Source of the DNA: Brevundimonas sp. G8
GTDB lineage: Bacteria; Pseudomonadota; Alphaproteobacteria; Caulobacterales; Caulobacteraceae
Direction of reading: 5' to 3'
Length of the DNA stretch: 64,000 nucleotides
Assembly: GCF_902506205.1 (NCBI RefSeq)
Contig: NZ_LR732816.1
Location: 1,869,604-1,933,603 of the forward strand
The notes under the pieces were generated by a model. That model searched no databases. It saw only the letters and a list, made by a program, of their open reading frames with translations, and was not told where the DNA came from. Of the stretch, positions 1 to 10,218 are shown piece by piece (positions within the stretch are counted from its first letter, which is position 1; each line of letters opens with the position of its first letter). A program made the position numbers and the translations under genes.

Positions 1-414
1 CTGGGCTTCTCGGCTATCGGCGCGGTCTTTCCGACGGCGCTGGCGGGCCTGCTGAACAAGGGGCCGCATGGCCTGTCGGAGATACTGTACGCCTACACCT
101 CGGCGGCGGCGAACAACGGTTCGGCCTTTGCGGGCCTGACCGCCAACGCCCCTTGGTGGAACACGACCCTGGGCCTGGCCATGCTGTTCGGGCGGTTCAT
201 TCCGGCCGTCGCCGTCCTGGCCATCGCCGGCAGCCTGGTCGTCAAGCCCAAGCTGGCGCCCAGCCCCGGCACCCTGCCCACCGACAACGGCCTGTTCATC
301 GGCCTGCTGATCGGCGTGATCCTCATCCTCGGCGGTTTGCAGTTTCTGCCCGCCCTCGCCTTGGGACCCATCGTCGAGCACTTCCAGGTGCTCGCCGCGG
401 TCGCCGGCGCCTGA
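1..414 (+). CDS. kdpA: Potassium-transporting ATPase subunit KdpA, C-terminal part (gene runs off the left edge)
   Basis: KdpA is the membrane subunit of the Kdp K+ pump that carries the selectivity filter and translocates potassium. Only the last 137 codons lie in the window, open from base 1 in frame 1. The visible part has hydrophobic helices and the segment [13 protein letters not shown], which matches one of the filter-like loops of the family. It ends with TGA at 412-414, and kdpB follows 18 bases later, as expected for kdpABC. The start and the other filter loops lie upstream of the window. The call is firm because of both sequence and position. Confidence 0.95.
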   Translation: MGFSAIGAVFPTALAGLLNKGPHGLSEILYAYTSAAANNGSAFAGLTANAPWWNTTLGLAMLFGRFIPAVAVLAIAGSLVVKPKLAPSPGTLPTDNGLFIGLLIGVILILGGLQFLPALALGPIVEHFQVLAAVAGA

Positions 415-432
415 TCCTCCGGACATCCTGAC

Positions 433-2499
<2,067 letters not shown>

Positions 2500-2522
2500 T
2501 GCGCGCTTCCAAGGACATCTCC

Positions 2523-3254
2523 ATGCGTAAACCCCACTCCAGAGCCTCGGGCCGCAACGACGCCTGGTTCGCCGCCGCCTGCATCGTCGGCATCGCCGGC
2601 CTGGGCCTGTGCAGCGAGGCCAAGGCCCAGGACGTCTCGGCGAACGTCGCCCTGACCTCCGACTATGTCTTCCGCGGCGTCAGCCAGACCCAGGAAAACC
2701 CGGCGATCTCGGCCGGGGTCGATCTGACCAGGAACGGCTTCTATGCCGGCGGCTGGGCCTCCAACGTCGATTTCGGCGACGATACGGACGCCGAAATCGA
2801 TCTCTACGCCGGCTATCGGCCCGAGATCGCCGGTTATGCGCTGGACTTCGGCGTGATCGGCTACCTCTACGCCGGTCAGCCGGACGGCGCGGACTATGAC
2901 TATGTCGAGCTGAAAGCGGCCGTCTCGCGCGCCGTCGGCCAGACACCTCTAGGATTGGCGACCCTGGGTGCAGCCGTCTATTATTCGCCCGACTTCTTCG
3001 GCGCAGCCGAGGACGAGGCGACCTATGCCGAGATCAACGGCGCCGTCAGCCCGGCCGACAAGTGGACGGTGTCCGGCGCGGTCGGCCGTCAGTGGGTCTC
3101 GTCGGACCTGGACTACACCACCTGGAACTTGGGCGCGGCCTATCAGCTGACCGACAATCTGGCGCTGGACGTCCGCTATCACGACACCGATCAACACGAC
3201 TTCGGCGACGGCTATGGCGCACGCGCCGTAGCCACGCTGAAGGCCAGCTTCTGA
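2523..3254 (+). CDS. TorF-like putative outer-membrane porin inserted between kdpB and kdpC
   Basis: The 243-residue product has a basic N-terminus and hydrophobic stretch followed by AKAQD, so a signal peptide with cleavage after AKA is predicted. The mature part alternates polar and hydrophobic residues and contains SDYVFRGVSQTQENPAISAGVD. That opening is typical of the TIGR02001/TorF family of putative beta-barrel proteins. I chose ATG 2523 because AAGGAC lies 6 bases upstream; an in-frame ATG at 2499 overlapping the kdpB stop is possible. Its place inside kdpB-kdpC suggests that it is made with the pump and may let K+ cross the outer membrane, but that role is inference. Confidence 0.8.
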   Translation: MRKPHSRASGRNDAWFAAACIVGIAGLGLCSEAKAQDVSANVALTSDYVFRGVSQTQENPAISAGVDLTRNGFYAGGWASNVDFGDDTDAEIDLYAGYRPEIAGYALDFGVIGYLYAGQPDGADYDYVELKAAVSRAVGQTPLGLATLGAAVYYSPDFFGAAEDEATYAEINGAVSPADKWTVSGAVGRQWVSSDLDYTTWNLGAAYQLTDNLALDVRYHDTDQHDFGDGYGARAVATLKASF

Positions 3255-3264
3255 GGCGACGATC

Positions 3265-3843
3265 ATGGTCAACCAACTTCGCCCGGCCCTCGTGATGATG
3301 GCCCTTTTCACCCTGCTGCTGGGGCTGGCCTATCCGCTGGCCGTCACCGGCGTCGCCCAAACCCTCTTCCCCGATCAGGCTGACGGCAGCCTGGTGCGCG
3401 ACGCCGGCGGCCGGGTCGTCGGCTCTTCCCTGATCGGTCAACCGTTCGCCGGCGCAACCTATCTGCATCCGCGCCCCTCGGCGGCGGGCGACGGCTATGA
3501 CGCCGCCGCCTCGTCCGGCTCCAACATGGGGCCGCTGAACGCGGACCTGGCCGCCCGCGTCGCCGAAACCGCCCAGGCGATCCGCGTCGAGGACGGCCCC
3601 GGCGTCATCCCCGCCGATGCGGTGACGACCTCGGGTTCGGGCCTCGACCCGGACGTGTCTCCGGCCTACGCTCGGCTTCAGGCCGCGCGGATCGCCCGCG
3701 CCAGAGGCGTCTCCGTGCAGCAGGTCCAGAGCATCATCGACGAGCGGACCGAGGGGGCCTTCCTCGGCTTCATCGGCCAGCCGCACGTCAATGTCCTGAT
3801 GACCAATCGCGCGCTGGACGCCCGCTTCGGCGCGGAGGGCTGA
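3265..3843 (+). CDS. kdpC: Potassium-transporting ATPase subunit KdpC
   Basis: KdpC is the small accessory subunit that stabilises the KdpFABC complex. The 192-residue product has one N-terminal membrane helix (about residues 8-30) ending in the family signature AYPLAVTGVAQ. The soluble part includes SSLIGQPFAGATYLHPRPS, GSNMGPLNADL and VTTSGSGLDPDVSPAYA, all typical of KdpC. It starts 10 bases after the porin gene, and kdpD begins at the base after its stop. Nothing is missing. Confidence 0.97.
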   Translation: MVNQLRPALVMMALFTLLLGLAYPLAVTGVAQTLFPDQADGSLVRDAGGRVVGSSLIGQPFAGATYLHPRPSAAGDGYDAAASSGSNMGPLNADLAARVAETAQAIRVEDGPGVIPADAVTTSGSGLDPDVSPAYARLQAARIARARGVSVQQVQSIIDERTEGAFLGFIGQPHVNVLMTNRALDARFGAEG

Positions 3844-6543
3844 TTGCCCGAACCGGCGCCCGATCCGGCCAAGACAACGCCCGCGACTTCAGCCGTTCCG
3901 CGCCGCAAGCGCGGGCGGCTGAAGGTGTTTCTGGGCATGTCGCCCGGCGTGGGCAAGACCTATGAGATGCTGCGCGCCGCGCGCCGGCGAAAGGCCGAAG
4001 GGCTGGATGTCGTCGTCGGCGTGGTAGAGACCCACGGCCGCAAGGAGACGATGAGCCTGCTGCGCGGGCTGGACGTCATGCCGCGCGCGCCGATCGATCA
4101 CCGCGACCGCGCCCTGATGGAGTTCGACCTCGACGGCGCCTTGGCGCGGCGTCCCGAACTGCTGCTGGTCGACGAATACGCCCACTCCAATGCGCCGGGG
4201 TCGCGCCATCCGAAACGGTGGCAGGATGTGGAGGAGCTGCGCGACGCCGGGATCGACGTCTGGACGACGCTGAACATCCAGCATCTGGAGAGCCTGTCCG
4301 ACGTCGTCCTGCGCATCACCGGGGTGCGCCAGAGGGAGGCCGTCCCCGACAGCGCCCTGACCGGCGCCGACGACATCGAGGTCGTGGACATCACACCCGA
4401 GGACCTGCGGGCGCGTCTGGCCGAGGGCAAGGTCTATGTGCCCGAGACGGCGCGGGTGGCGTCCGAGAACTTCTTCAAGATCGAGAACCTGACGGCGCTT
4501 CGCGAACTGGCCCTGCGCCGCGCGGCACAGACGGTGGACGATCAACTGCTGTTGCACCTGCGTGAGCGGGGCGTGTCGGGGCCGTGGGCGGCGAACGAGC
4601 GGATTCTGGTCCTGGTCGGCGGCGACGCCATGACCGCCTCACTGGTTCGCACCGGGCGGCGGATGTCGGACATGATGATGGACGCCCCCTGGTCGGTGGC
4701 CCACGTCGAACGGCCCAGCGGATCGCGCGCCGACGCCCGCTCGGCGGGCCGATTGTCCGAAGCCTTTAAACTGGCGGAGCAGTTGGGCGGACGGCCCGTG
4801 ACGATCAGCGGCGACGATGTGGTCCGCGCCGTGCTGGATCACGCCCACCGCAACAACGTCACCCAGATCGTCATCGGCAAGACGGGGGGCGGGCGGTTCA
4901 GCGAATGGACAGGACGGGCGCTGGCGACCGAACTGCTGCGCAAGGCCCAGGGCGTCGCCGTCCACGTCGTGACCGAGGGCGACCTGACCGCGCCCGAACC
5001 GGCGTCCAAGTCTGGCGTCAGGGCGGCGTTGGACTGGCGCGGCTATCCGGCGGGCGCGGCCTTCGTCCTGGCCGCGACGGGCGCCGCCCTGTTGCTGGAC
5101 ACGCGGTTCGAGCGGGTCGATCTGGGCGTCATCTATCTGGCGGCCGTGGTGGCGGCCGGGGTGCTGAACGGACTGCGGCCCGCGCTGGCGGCGGCGACCC
5201 TGGCCTTCCTGACCTACAACTTCCTGTTCCTTCAGCCGCGCTACAGCTTCCTGATCGGCTCGCCGACGGACGTGCTGACGCTGATCGTCTTCTGGGGCGT
5301 GGCCCTGGGCACGGGCGCCCTGGCGGGGCGGGTGCGCGAACAGGCCAGGGCGGCCCAGCGCCGCGCCGCCGCCGTCTCGGCCCTGCTGGCCGCCAGCCAG
5401 ACCCTGTCGGCGGGTCAGGATCGCGCGACCACGGCCCGAACCCTGGCCGAACAGGCCTCGGCCGCCGCCGGCGCCGGGGCGGTCGTCCTGCTGCCCGAAG
5501 ACGACGATCTGACCCTGACCGCCGCCAGCCCCGAGGGCGTGACCCTGGCGCCCGACGCCATGGCCGCCGCTCGCTGGGCCTGGACCCATGGCGAGGTCAC
5601 GGGACACGGCACCGGCACCCTGCCGCAGACCCACTGGCGGTTTCAGCCTCTGCAGGGCGTGCGCGGCCGGGCCGGCGTGGCAGGCATCGACGCTTCGGCC
5701 GTGGCGGCGGGATCGGACGAGGAACGCCTGGCCATGGCCCTGCTGGACCAGGGCGCGGTGGCGCTGGAGCGGGCCGACCTGGCGGGGCAGGCGCTGGAAA
5801 CAGAGACCCTGCGTCGCGCCGACCGTTTCCGCGCCGCCCTGATGAACTCGGTCAGCCACGATCTGCGCACGCCCCTGTCCACCGTCCTGGGCTCGGCAAC
5901 CACCCTGATCGACTATGGCGCGACCCTGAAGCCCGAGGTCCGCGACGACCTGCTGCTCAGCATCCGCGAGGAGGCCGAACGCCTGTCGCGCTATGTCGGC
6001 GACCTCTTGGACATGACCCGGCTGGAGGGCGGCGGCCTGAACGTCCGCACCGACTGGACCGATGTGCGCGACATCCTGAACGCCGCCGCCGACCGCGTGT
6101 CGCGCCGCCTGAGCCAACGCAAGGTCACGCGCGACTTCCCGGCCCAGCTCAGCATGGTCGAGGCCGATCCGGGCCTGCTGGAACAGGCGGTGGTCAACAT
6201 CCTGGAAAACGCCATCGCCTACAGCCCCGACGGCACGACCATCGAACTGGCGGCCTATGAGGATCGCGGCGCCGTCGTCATCTCCATCGAGGACGAGGGG
6301 CGCGGCATTCCCACCGCCGAACTGGAACGGGTGTTCGACAAGTTCCGCCGCATGGAAGCGTCCACCGACCGCGCCAAGGGGGCGGGTCTGGGCCTGGCCA
6401 TCGCCAAGGGCTTCGTCGAGGCCATGCGTGGCCGCATCGCCGCCGCCAGCCCGATCCAGGATGGCCCGGACGGCGGCAAGCTGGGCGCCCGCATCCTGAT
6501 CAGCCTGCCGAAGTCCATCGCCACCCACCGGGATCTGCTGTGA
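3844..6543 (+). CDS. kdpD: Osmosensitive K+ channel sensor histidine kinase KdpD
   Basis: KdpD senses potassium limitation or osmotic stress and phosphorylates KdpE. The 899-residue product starts at TTG 3844, directly after the kdpC stop. The cytoplasmic KdpD domain has a Walker-like loop GMSPGVGKT near residues 31-39, and a universal-stress-protein-like domain follows. Four closely spaced membrane helices lie at about residues 400-500, then a GAF-like region. The kinase core has SVSHDLRTPL with phospho-acceptor His at about residue 672, and HATPase boxes NAIAYSPDG, DEGRGIP and GAGLGLAI. Length and order match the family. It overlaps kdpE by one base (TGATG). Confidence 0.97.
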   Translation: MPEPAPDPAKTTPATSAVPRRKRGRLKVFLGMSPGVGKTYEMLRAARRRKAEGLDVVVGVVETHGRKETMSLLRGLDVMPRAPIDHRDRALMEFDLDGALARRPELLLVDEYAHSNAPGSRHPKRWQDVEELRDAGIDVWTTLNIQHLESLSDVVLRITGVRQREAVPDSALTGADDIEVVDITPEDLRARLAEGKVYVPETARVASENFFKIENLTALRELALRRAAQTVDDQLLLHLRERGVSGPWAANERILVLVGGDAMTASLVRTGRRMSDMMMDAPWSVAHVERPSGSRADARSAGRLSEAFKLAEQLGGRPVTISGDDVVRAVLDHAHRNNVTQIVIGKTGGGRFSEWTGRALATELLRKAQGVAVHVVTEGDLTAPEPASKSGVRAALDWRGYPAGAAFVLAATGAALLLDTRFERVDLGVIYLAAVVAAGVLNGLRPALAAATLAFLTYNFLFLQPRYSFLIGSPTDVLTLIVFWGVALGTGALAGRVREQARAAQRRAAAVSALLAASQTLSAGQDRATTARTLAEQASAAAGAGAVVLLPEDDDLTLTAASPEGVTLAPDAMAAARWAWTHGEVTGHGTGTLPQTHWRFQPLQGVRGRAGVAGIDASAVAAGSDEERLAMALLDQGAVALERADLAGQALETETLRRADRFRAALMNSVSHDLRTPLSTVLGSATTLIDYGATLKPEVRDDLLLSIREEAERLSRYVGDLLDMTRLEGGGLNVRTDWTDVRDILNAAADRVSRRLSQRKVTRDFPAQLSMVEADPGLLEQAVVNILENAIAYSPDGTTIELAAYEDRGAVVISIEDEGRGIPTAELERVFDKFRRMEASTDRAKGAGLGLAIAKGFVEAMRGRIAAASPIQDGPDGGKLGARILISLPKSIATHRDLL

Positions 6544-7232
6544 TGTCCGCCGTTCGCCCCCAGGTTCTGGTCATCGACGACGAGCCCCAGATCCACCGCT
6601 TCCTGGCCCCCGCCCTGGACGCCGCCGGCTATGAACCCCGCCGCGCCGACAGCGGTCAGGAGGGCCTGCGCGCCATCGCCCTGTGGAGCCCCGACGCCGT
6701 GGTCTTGGACCTCGGTCTGCCCGACATGGACGGCAAGGACGTGCTGACGCGGGCGCGGGACTTCTATCAGGGCCCGATCATCGTCCTGTCCGCGCGCGAC
6801 CGCGAGGCCGAAAAGATCACAGCCCTGGACCTGGGCGCCAACGACTATGTGGAAAAACCGTTCGGCGTCGGCGAACTGCTGGCCCGCATCCGCGCGGGTC
6901 TGCGTCAGGGCGCGCTGACGCCAGTCGCGGGCGGCGTGGTCACGGCCGGGGACGTCGTGATCGACCTGGACCGCCGCATCGTCACCCGCGCCGGTGAACG
7001 GGTGAAGCTGAGGCCCAAGGAGTACGACGTCTTGGCCTATCTGGCGCGCAACGCCGGCAAGGTGCTGGGCCATGTCGATCTGCTCAAGACCGTCTGGGGC
7101 GCCGGCCATCTGCAAGACGTTCAGTATCTGCGCGTCGTCGTCGGCCAACTGCGGCACAAGCTGGAGGTCGATCCGGCCGAGCCGACCCTGGTGGTGACCG
7201 AGCCGAGCGTCGGCTATCGACTGAACGTCTGA
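6543..7232 (+). CDS. kdpE: KDP operon response regulator KdpE
   Basis: KdpE is an OmpR-type response regulator that activates kdp transcription. The 229-residue product has a receiver domain with acidic DDEP near the start, the phospho-acceptor Asp at about residue 56 in VLDLGLPDMDG, and a conserved lysine in VEKPFG. The C-terminal winged helix contains LRPKEYDVLAYLARNAGKV and ends SVGYRLNV. ATG 6543 shares a base with the kdpD stop; GTG 6540 is an alternative start. The overlap suggests translational coupling with kdpD. Confidence 0.97.
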   Translation: MSAVRPQVLVIDDEPQIHRFLAPALDAAGYEPRRADSGQEGLRAIALWSPDAVVLDLGLPDMDGKDVLTRARDFYQGPIIVLSARDREAEKITALDLGANDYVEKPFGVGELLARIRAGLRQGALTPVAGGVVTAGDVVIDLDRRIVTRAGERVKLRPKEYDVLAYLARNAGKVLGHVDLLKTVWGAGHLQDVQYLRVVVGQLRHKLEVDPAEPTLVVTEPSVGYRLNV

Positions 7233-7260
7233 TCGTCCGGCTGGCGTCGGCGGCCGGACT

Positions 7261-7275
7261 TCCCTTATTAAGGGA
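7261..7275. repeat. Perfect palindrome downstream of kdpE
   Basis: TCCCTTA-T-TAAGGGA has two perfect 7-base arms around one central base. It lies between the end of kdpE (7232) and the start of the next gene (7315). There is no T-tract, so it does not look like an intrinsic terminator. It could be an operator for the flavin reductase gene or a chance dyad. Confidence 0.4.
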
Positions 7276-7314
7276 CGGCTCTCTCGCCCACCACAGACCG
7301 GACCGCCCCGCCTC

Positions 7315-8289
7315 ATGACCGCATCGCCGCCCCGGATCGGAGGCCTGGACGTCGAAAGCTGGGGCGACCCGGAGGATCCCATCGTCCTGCTGATCGGCGC
7401 GCCCGAACGTCTGTCCGGCGACTGGCGCCGGTCGGTACGCGCCTTGGTCGAGGCGGGGCGCCACGTCGTGCTGGCGGCCGATTTCGATCGGACCGAGGAC
7501 GGCTCGGCCGCCCTGCGTCGCCTGCTGACCGAAATCCCCTCGCGCCCGGCCATCGTCTGTTCCGACCGGACGCTGGAGGCCGTGGCTCCCGCGCTCGCCG
7601 TCACCGGACCGGCCCTGGCCAGTTGCCTGACCATCGTCGCCGGCGAAGGGCAGGGCGCCGTGTCGCCCGAGGTCGAGGCCCTGCTGGCCGGCCTGCCGGT
7701 CCAGATCATCTCCCGCGACGACGGTCCCGACCCGGTCGAGGCCGAGAACGCCGCCCTGCTGGGCTTTCTGGAACGCCAGGCCCCGCGCGAGGCCATGGTC
7801 TATCAGGCCGGGTCCGACCCCCGCACCCTGCGTGACGCCCTGGGCTGTTTCGCGACCGGGGTGACGGTGGTGACGACGCTGGACGAGGCCGGACAGCCCG
7901 TCGGCCTGACGGCCAACTCCTTCTCCTCGGTGTCGCTGGACCCGCCGCTGATTCTGTTCTGCCTGGCCCGCTCGTCCACCAACGTCGAGCGTTTCCGTCA
8001 GGCCGACCATTTCGCCATCAACGTCCTGCACATTGGCCAGCAGCCGACCTCCGGCGTCTTCGCCCGGTCCCAGGCCGACCGGTTCCAGGACGTGGCGTGG
8101 GAGACCTGGGACACCGGCGCGCCCATCCTGTCGGGCGCCCTGGCCAGTTTCGAATGCGGCACGGAGCAGATCGTCGAGGCCGGCGATCACCTGGTCATCA
8201 TCGGCCGGGTCACGCGCGCGCGGTTCGAGCCTCGACGCGATCCGCTGCTCTATTTCCGGGGCAAGTATCGGCGGCTGCACTTCTCCTGA
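7315..8289 (+). CDS. Flavin reductase family protein with an N-terminal hydrolase-like extension
   Basis: The 324-residue product has two parts. Residues from about 165 to the end form a flavin reductase-like (FMN-binding split barrel) domain: LRDALGCFATGVTVVTTLDEAGQPVGLTANSF..SLDPPLILFCLARSS and the closing LLYFRGKYRRL are typical. Such enzymes reduce FMN or FAD with NAD(P)H, often for a partner monooxygenase. Residues 1-150 (IVLLIGAPERLSGDWRRSVRALVEAGRHVVLAADF) resemble the start of an alpha/beta hydrolase, but I see no GxSxG nucleophile elbow, so this part is probably not a working hydrolase. No monooxygenase is adjacent. The reductase call is firm; the N-terminal call is tentative. Confidence 0.8.
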   Translation: MTASPPRIGGLDVESWGDPEDPIVLLIGAPERLSGDWRRSVRALVEAGRHVVLAADFDRTEDGSAALRRLLTEIPSRPAIVCSDRTLEAVAPALAVTGPALASCLTIVAGEGQGAVSPEVEALLAGLPVQIISRDDGPDPVEAENAALLGFLERQAPREAMVYQAGSDPRTLRDALGCFATGVTVVTTLDEAGQPVGLTANSFSSVSLDPPLILFCLARSSTNVERFRQADHFAINVLHIGQQPTSGVFARSQADRFQDVAWETWDTGAPILSGALASFECGTEQIVEAGDHLVIIGRVTRARFEPRRDPLLYFRGKYRRLHFS

Positions 8290-8293
8290 CGCT

Positions 8294-8321
8294 TTGAATT
8301 GATCGGGCGGATCGCTATCTG
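8294..8321 (+). promoter_or_regulatory. Candidate sigma-70 promoter for the thiolase gene
   Basis: TTGAAT (8294-8299) and TATCTG (8316-8321) are 16 bases apart, and the thiolase ATG is 26 bases further on. The match to the consensus is fair, and the position between two genes is right. It was identified by eye only. Confidence 0.4.
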
Positions 8322-8347
8322 TCCTCGCAAGCAAGAGGAACCGCTCC

Positions 8348-9529
8348 ATGTCCGATCCCGTCGTCATCGTCTCCTACGCCAGAACCCCGATGGGCGGTTT
8401 CCAGGGCGCGCTGTCGGACGCCAAGTCCACCGACCTGGGCGCGGTGGCGGTCAAGGCGGCGCTGGAGCGCGCCGGGCTGGACCCGAACAAGGTCGAGCAG
8501 ATCATCATGGGCTGCGTCCTGCCCGCCGGCCTGGGCCAGGCGCCGGCGCGTCAGGCGGGGATGGGCGCAGGCCTGCCCGTCTCGACCGAGGCGACGACCA
8601 TCAACAAGATGTGCGGCTCGGGCATGCAGGCGGCGATGATGGCGCACGACGCCCTGGCGGCCGGGTCCGCCGATGTGATCGTGGCGGGCGGCATGGAGTC
8701 CATGACCAACGCCCCGTATCTGATGACCAAGCACCGGGGCGGCGCCCGCATCGGCCACGACGTCATTTCCGACAGCATGTATCTGGACGGGCTGGAGGAC
8801 GCCTACACCCCCGGCAAGCTGATGGGTCAGTTCGCCGAGGACACGGCCAAGGTCTATCAGTTCACCCGCGAGCAGCAGGACGCCTACGCCATCGAAAGCG
8901 CCGGCCGGGCCAAGCGCGCCCAGGACTCGGGCGCCTTCGACGCCGAGATCGCCTCGGTCGAGGTCAAGACCCGCAAGGGCCCCGTCATCGTCGATCGCGA
9001 CGAACAGCCGACCAAGTCCGACCCCTCCAAGATCCCCAACCTGAAGCCCGCCTTCGGCAAGGACGGCACCATCACCGCCGCCTCGGCCGCCTCGATCTCG
9101 GACGGCGCCGCCGCCCTGGTCATGATGCGCCAGTCGACGGCCCAGGCCCTGGGCCTGACGCCCATCGCCCGCATCGTCAGCCAGGCCGCCTACGCCCAGG
9201 AGCCCAGCCTGTTCACCACCGCCCCGGTCTTCGCCCTGCAAAAGGCGCTGAAGAAGGCGGGCTGGAGCGCCGACGACGTCGACCTGTGGGAGGTCAACGA
9301 GGCCTTCGCCATCGTGCCGATGATCGCCATGCAGGAACTCGGCATCCCCCACGACAAGATCAACGTCAACGGCGGCGCCTGCGCCCTGGGCCACCCGCTG
9401 GGCGCCTCCGGCGCCCGCGTCCTGACCACCCTGCTGTCCGCCCTGAAAGCCCACGGCAAGACCAAGGGCATGGCCGCCCTCTGCATCGGCGGCGGCGAAG
9501 CCACGGCGATGGGCGTGGAGTTGGTGTAG
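8348..9529 (+). CDS. Acetyl-CoA C-acetyltransferase (thiolase)
   Basis: This enzyme condenses two acetyl-CoA to acetoacetyl-CoA or does the reverse thiolysis in fatty-acid and polyhydroxybutyrate metabolism. The 393-residue length is standard. The acyl-accepting Cys is residue 89 in INKMCGSGMQ. The second motif NGGACALGHPLGASGAR carries the catalytic His, and AALCIGGGEATAMGVE carries the second Cys. A good ribosome site (AGAGGAA, 8 bases before ATG) supports the start. It stands alone, with no phaB or bdh next to it, so the pathway cannot be fixed from context. Confidence 0.95.
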   Translation: MSDPVVIVSYARTPMGGFQGALSDAKSTDLGAVAVKAALERAGLDPNKVEQIIMGCVLPAGLGQAPARQAGMGAGLPVSTEATTINKMCGSGMQAAMMAHDALAAGSADVIVAGGMESMTNAPYLMTKHRGGARIGHDVISDSMYLDGLEDAYTPGKLMGQFAEDTAKVYQFTREQQDAYAIESAGRAKRAQDSGAFDAEIASVEVKTRKGPVIVDRDEQPTKSDPSKIPNLKPAFGKDGTITAASAASISDGAAALVMMRQSTAQALGLTPIARIVSQAAYAQEPSLFTTAPVFALQKALKKAGWSADDVDLWEVNEAFAIVPMIAMQELGIPHDKINVNGGACALGHPLGASGARVLTTLLSALKAHGKTKGMAALCIGGGEATAMGVELV

Positions 9530-9586
9530 GGCTTTCGTCGTACACTTAGCGGACGATAGCTAAGGGTGCGGAGTTCGAACAACGCG

Positions 9587-10060
9587 TCAGAAGTCGGCGG
9601 CTTGGGTGAGGTGATTGAGAGGATCTTTATAGAGGTCCTTATCCATCGAAGCGCCAGCCTCAAGGGCTTCACGTACCTTCTCAGTCCGCCGACGGGCTGT
9701 GTTCAACCAGTACCTAGCGTCCATGACTCGCGTCACGAGGTCGGTACTCGGCAGTTCGAAAAGAGGAACGCTGCAAAGCAGGTCGATGCACTCATCTAGG
9801 TCTTCTTCAGTGGCGCTGACGTTCCCAAGAGCGAACGTGGTCTTGGCGCTTCTCGTCATCTTGGAATGAGCGCGCCTGATGGCTTCATGAGAGCGTTTCA
9901 GCACGGCGCGAGCAGCGGTGATTTTTGCTTCGGCAGCATTTTGCTCTCGAGCATTGTGCTCTCTGTTTTGTCGAGAGAAAATGGCAAATGCTGCCCAAAC
10001 GGCAGCTACGCTACCAATAGCTTGAACCCAGTCCGTGATGATTGACCAATCGATGGTCAT
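9587..10060 (-). CDS. Small membrane-anchored hypothetical protein (ORFan)
   Basis: The 157-residue product starts with one hydrophobic segment (about residues 8-28, IITDWVQAIGSVAAVWAAFAIF). A charged, probably helical cytoplasmic part rich in Arg, Glu and Ala follows (NREHNAREQNAAEAKITAARAV). I recognise no family. GAGGAG lies 7 bases before the ATG, so the gene looks real. Base composition is lower in GC than in neighbouring genes (about 57 percent in the line 9901-9960, counted by eye). That fits a recently acquired gene. Function unknown. Confidence 0.6.
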   Translation of the reverse strand: MTIDWSIITDWVQAIGSVAAVWAAFAIFSRQNREHNAREQNAAEAKITAARAVLKRSHEAIRRAHSKMTRSAKTTFALGNVSATEEDLDECIDLLCSVPLFELPSTDLVTRVMDARYWLNTARRRTEKVREALEAGASMDKDLYKDPLNHLTQAADF

Positions 10061-10218
10061 GTGGCGCTCCTCTGAAACAATATGGAGCGGCGGATCGCAC
10101 AGTTGGTGTAAACTACTGGTTGCGAATGGCGTGGTGAGTCTGAGGATAAACCGCTTCGGCGCCCAATGTCATGATCGTTCTCATGAAGGAAGTCATTCAT
10201 GACGTGATCGCCAACCCC

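Noticed and set aside
4639-6528. A 629-codon open frame antisense to kdpD, and similar long antisense frames over the thiolase (8315-9454), antiporter (15297-17543), cyclic di-GMP protein (32845-34050) and helicase (43521-44984) genes
   Set aside because: High GC leaves antisense frames open by chance. Their products are rich in Gly, Arg, His and Gln with no motifs, while the sense genes have full family signatures.
10168-10203. GTCATGA-N22-TCATGAC inverted repeat after the kinase gene
   Set aside because: It has no T-tract and only 7-base arms made of the palindromic core TCATGA, so chance is likely. Not strong enough to call an element.
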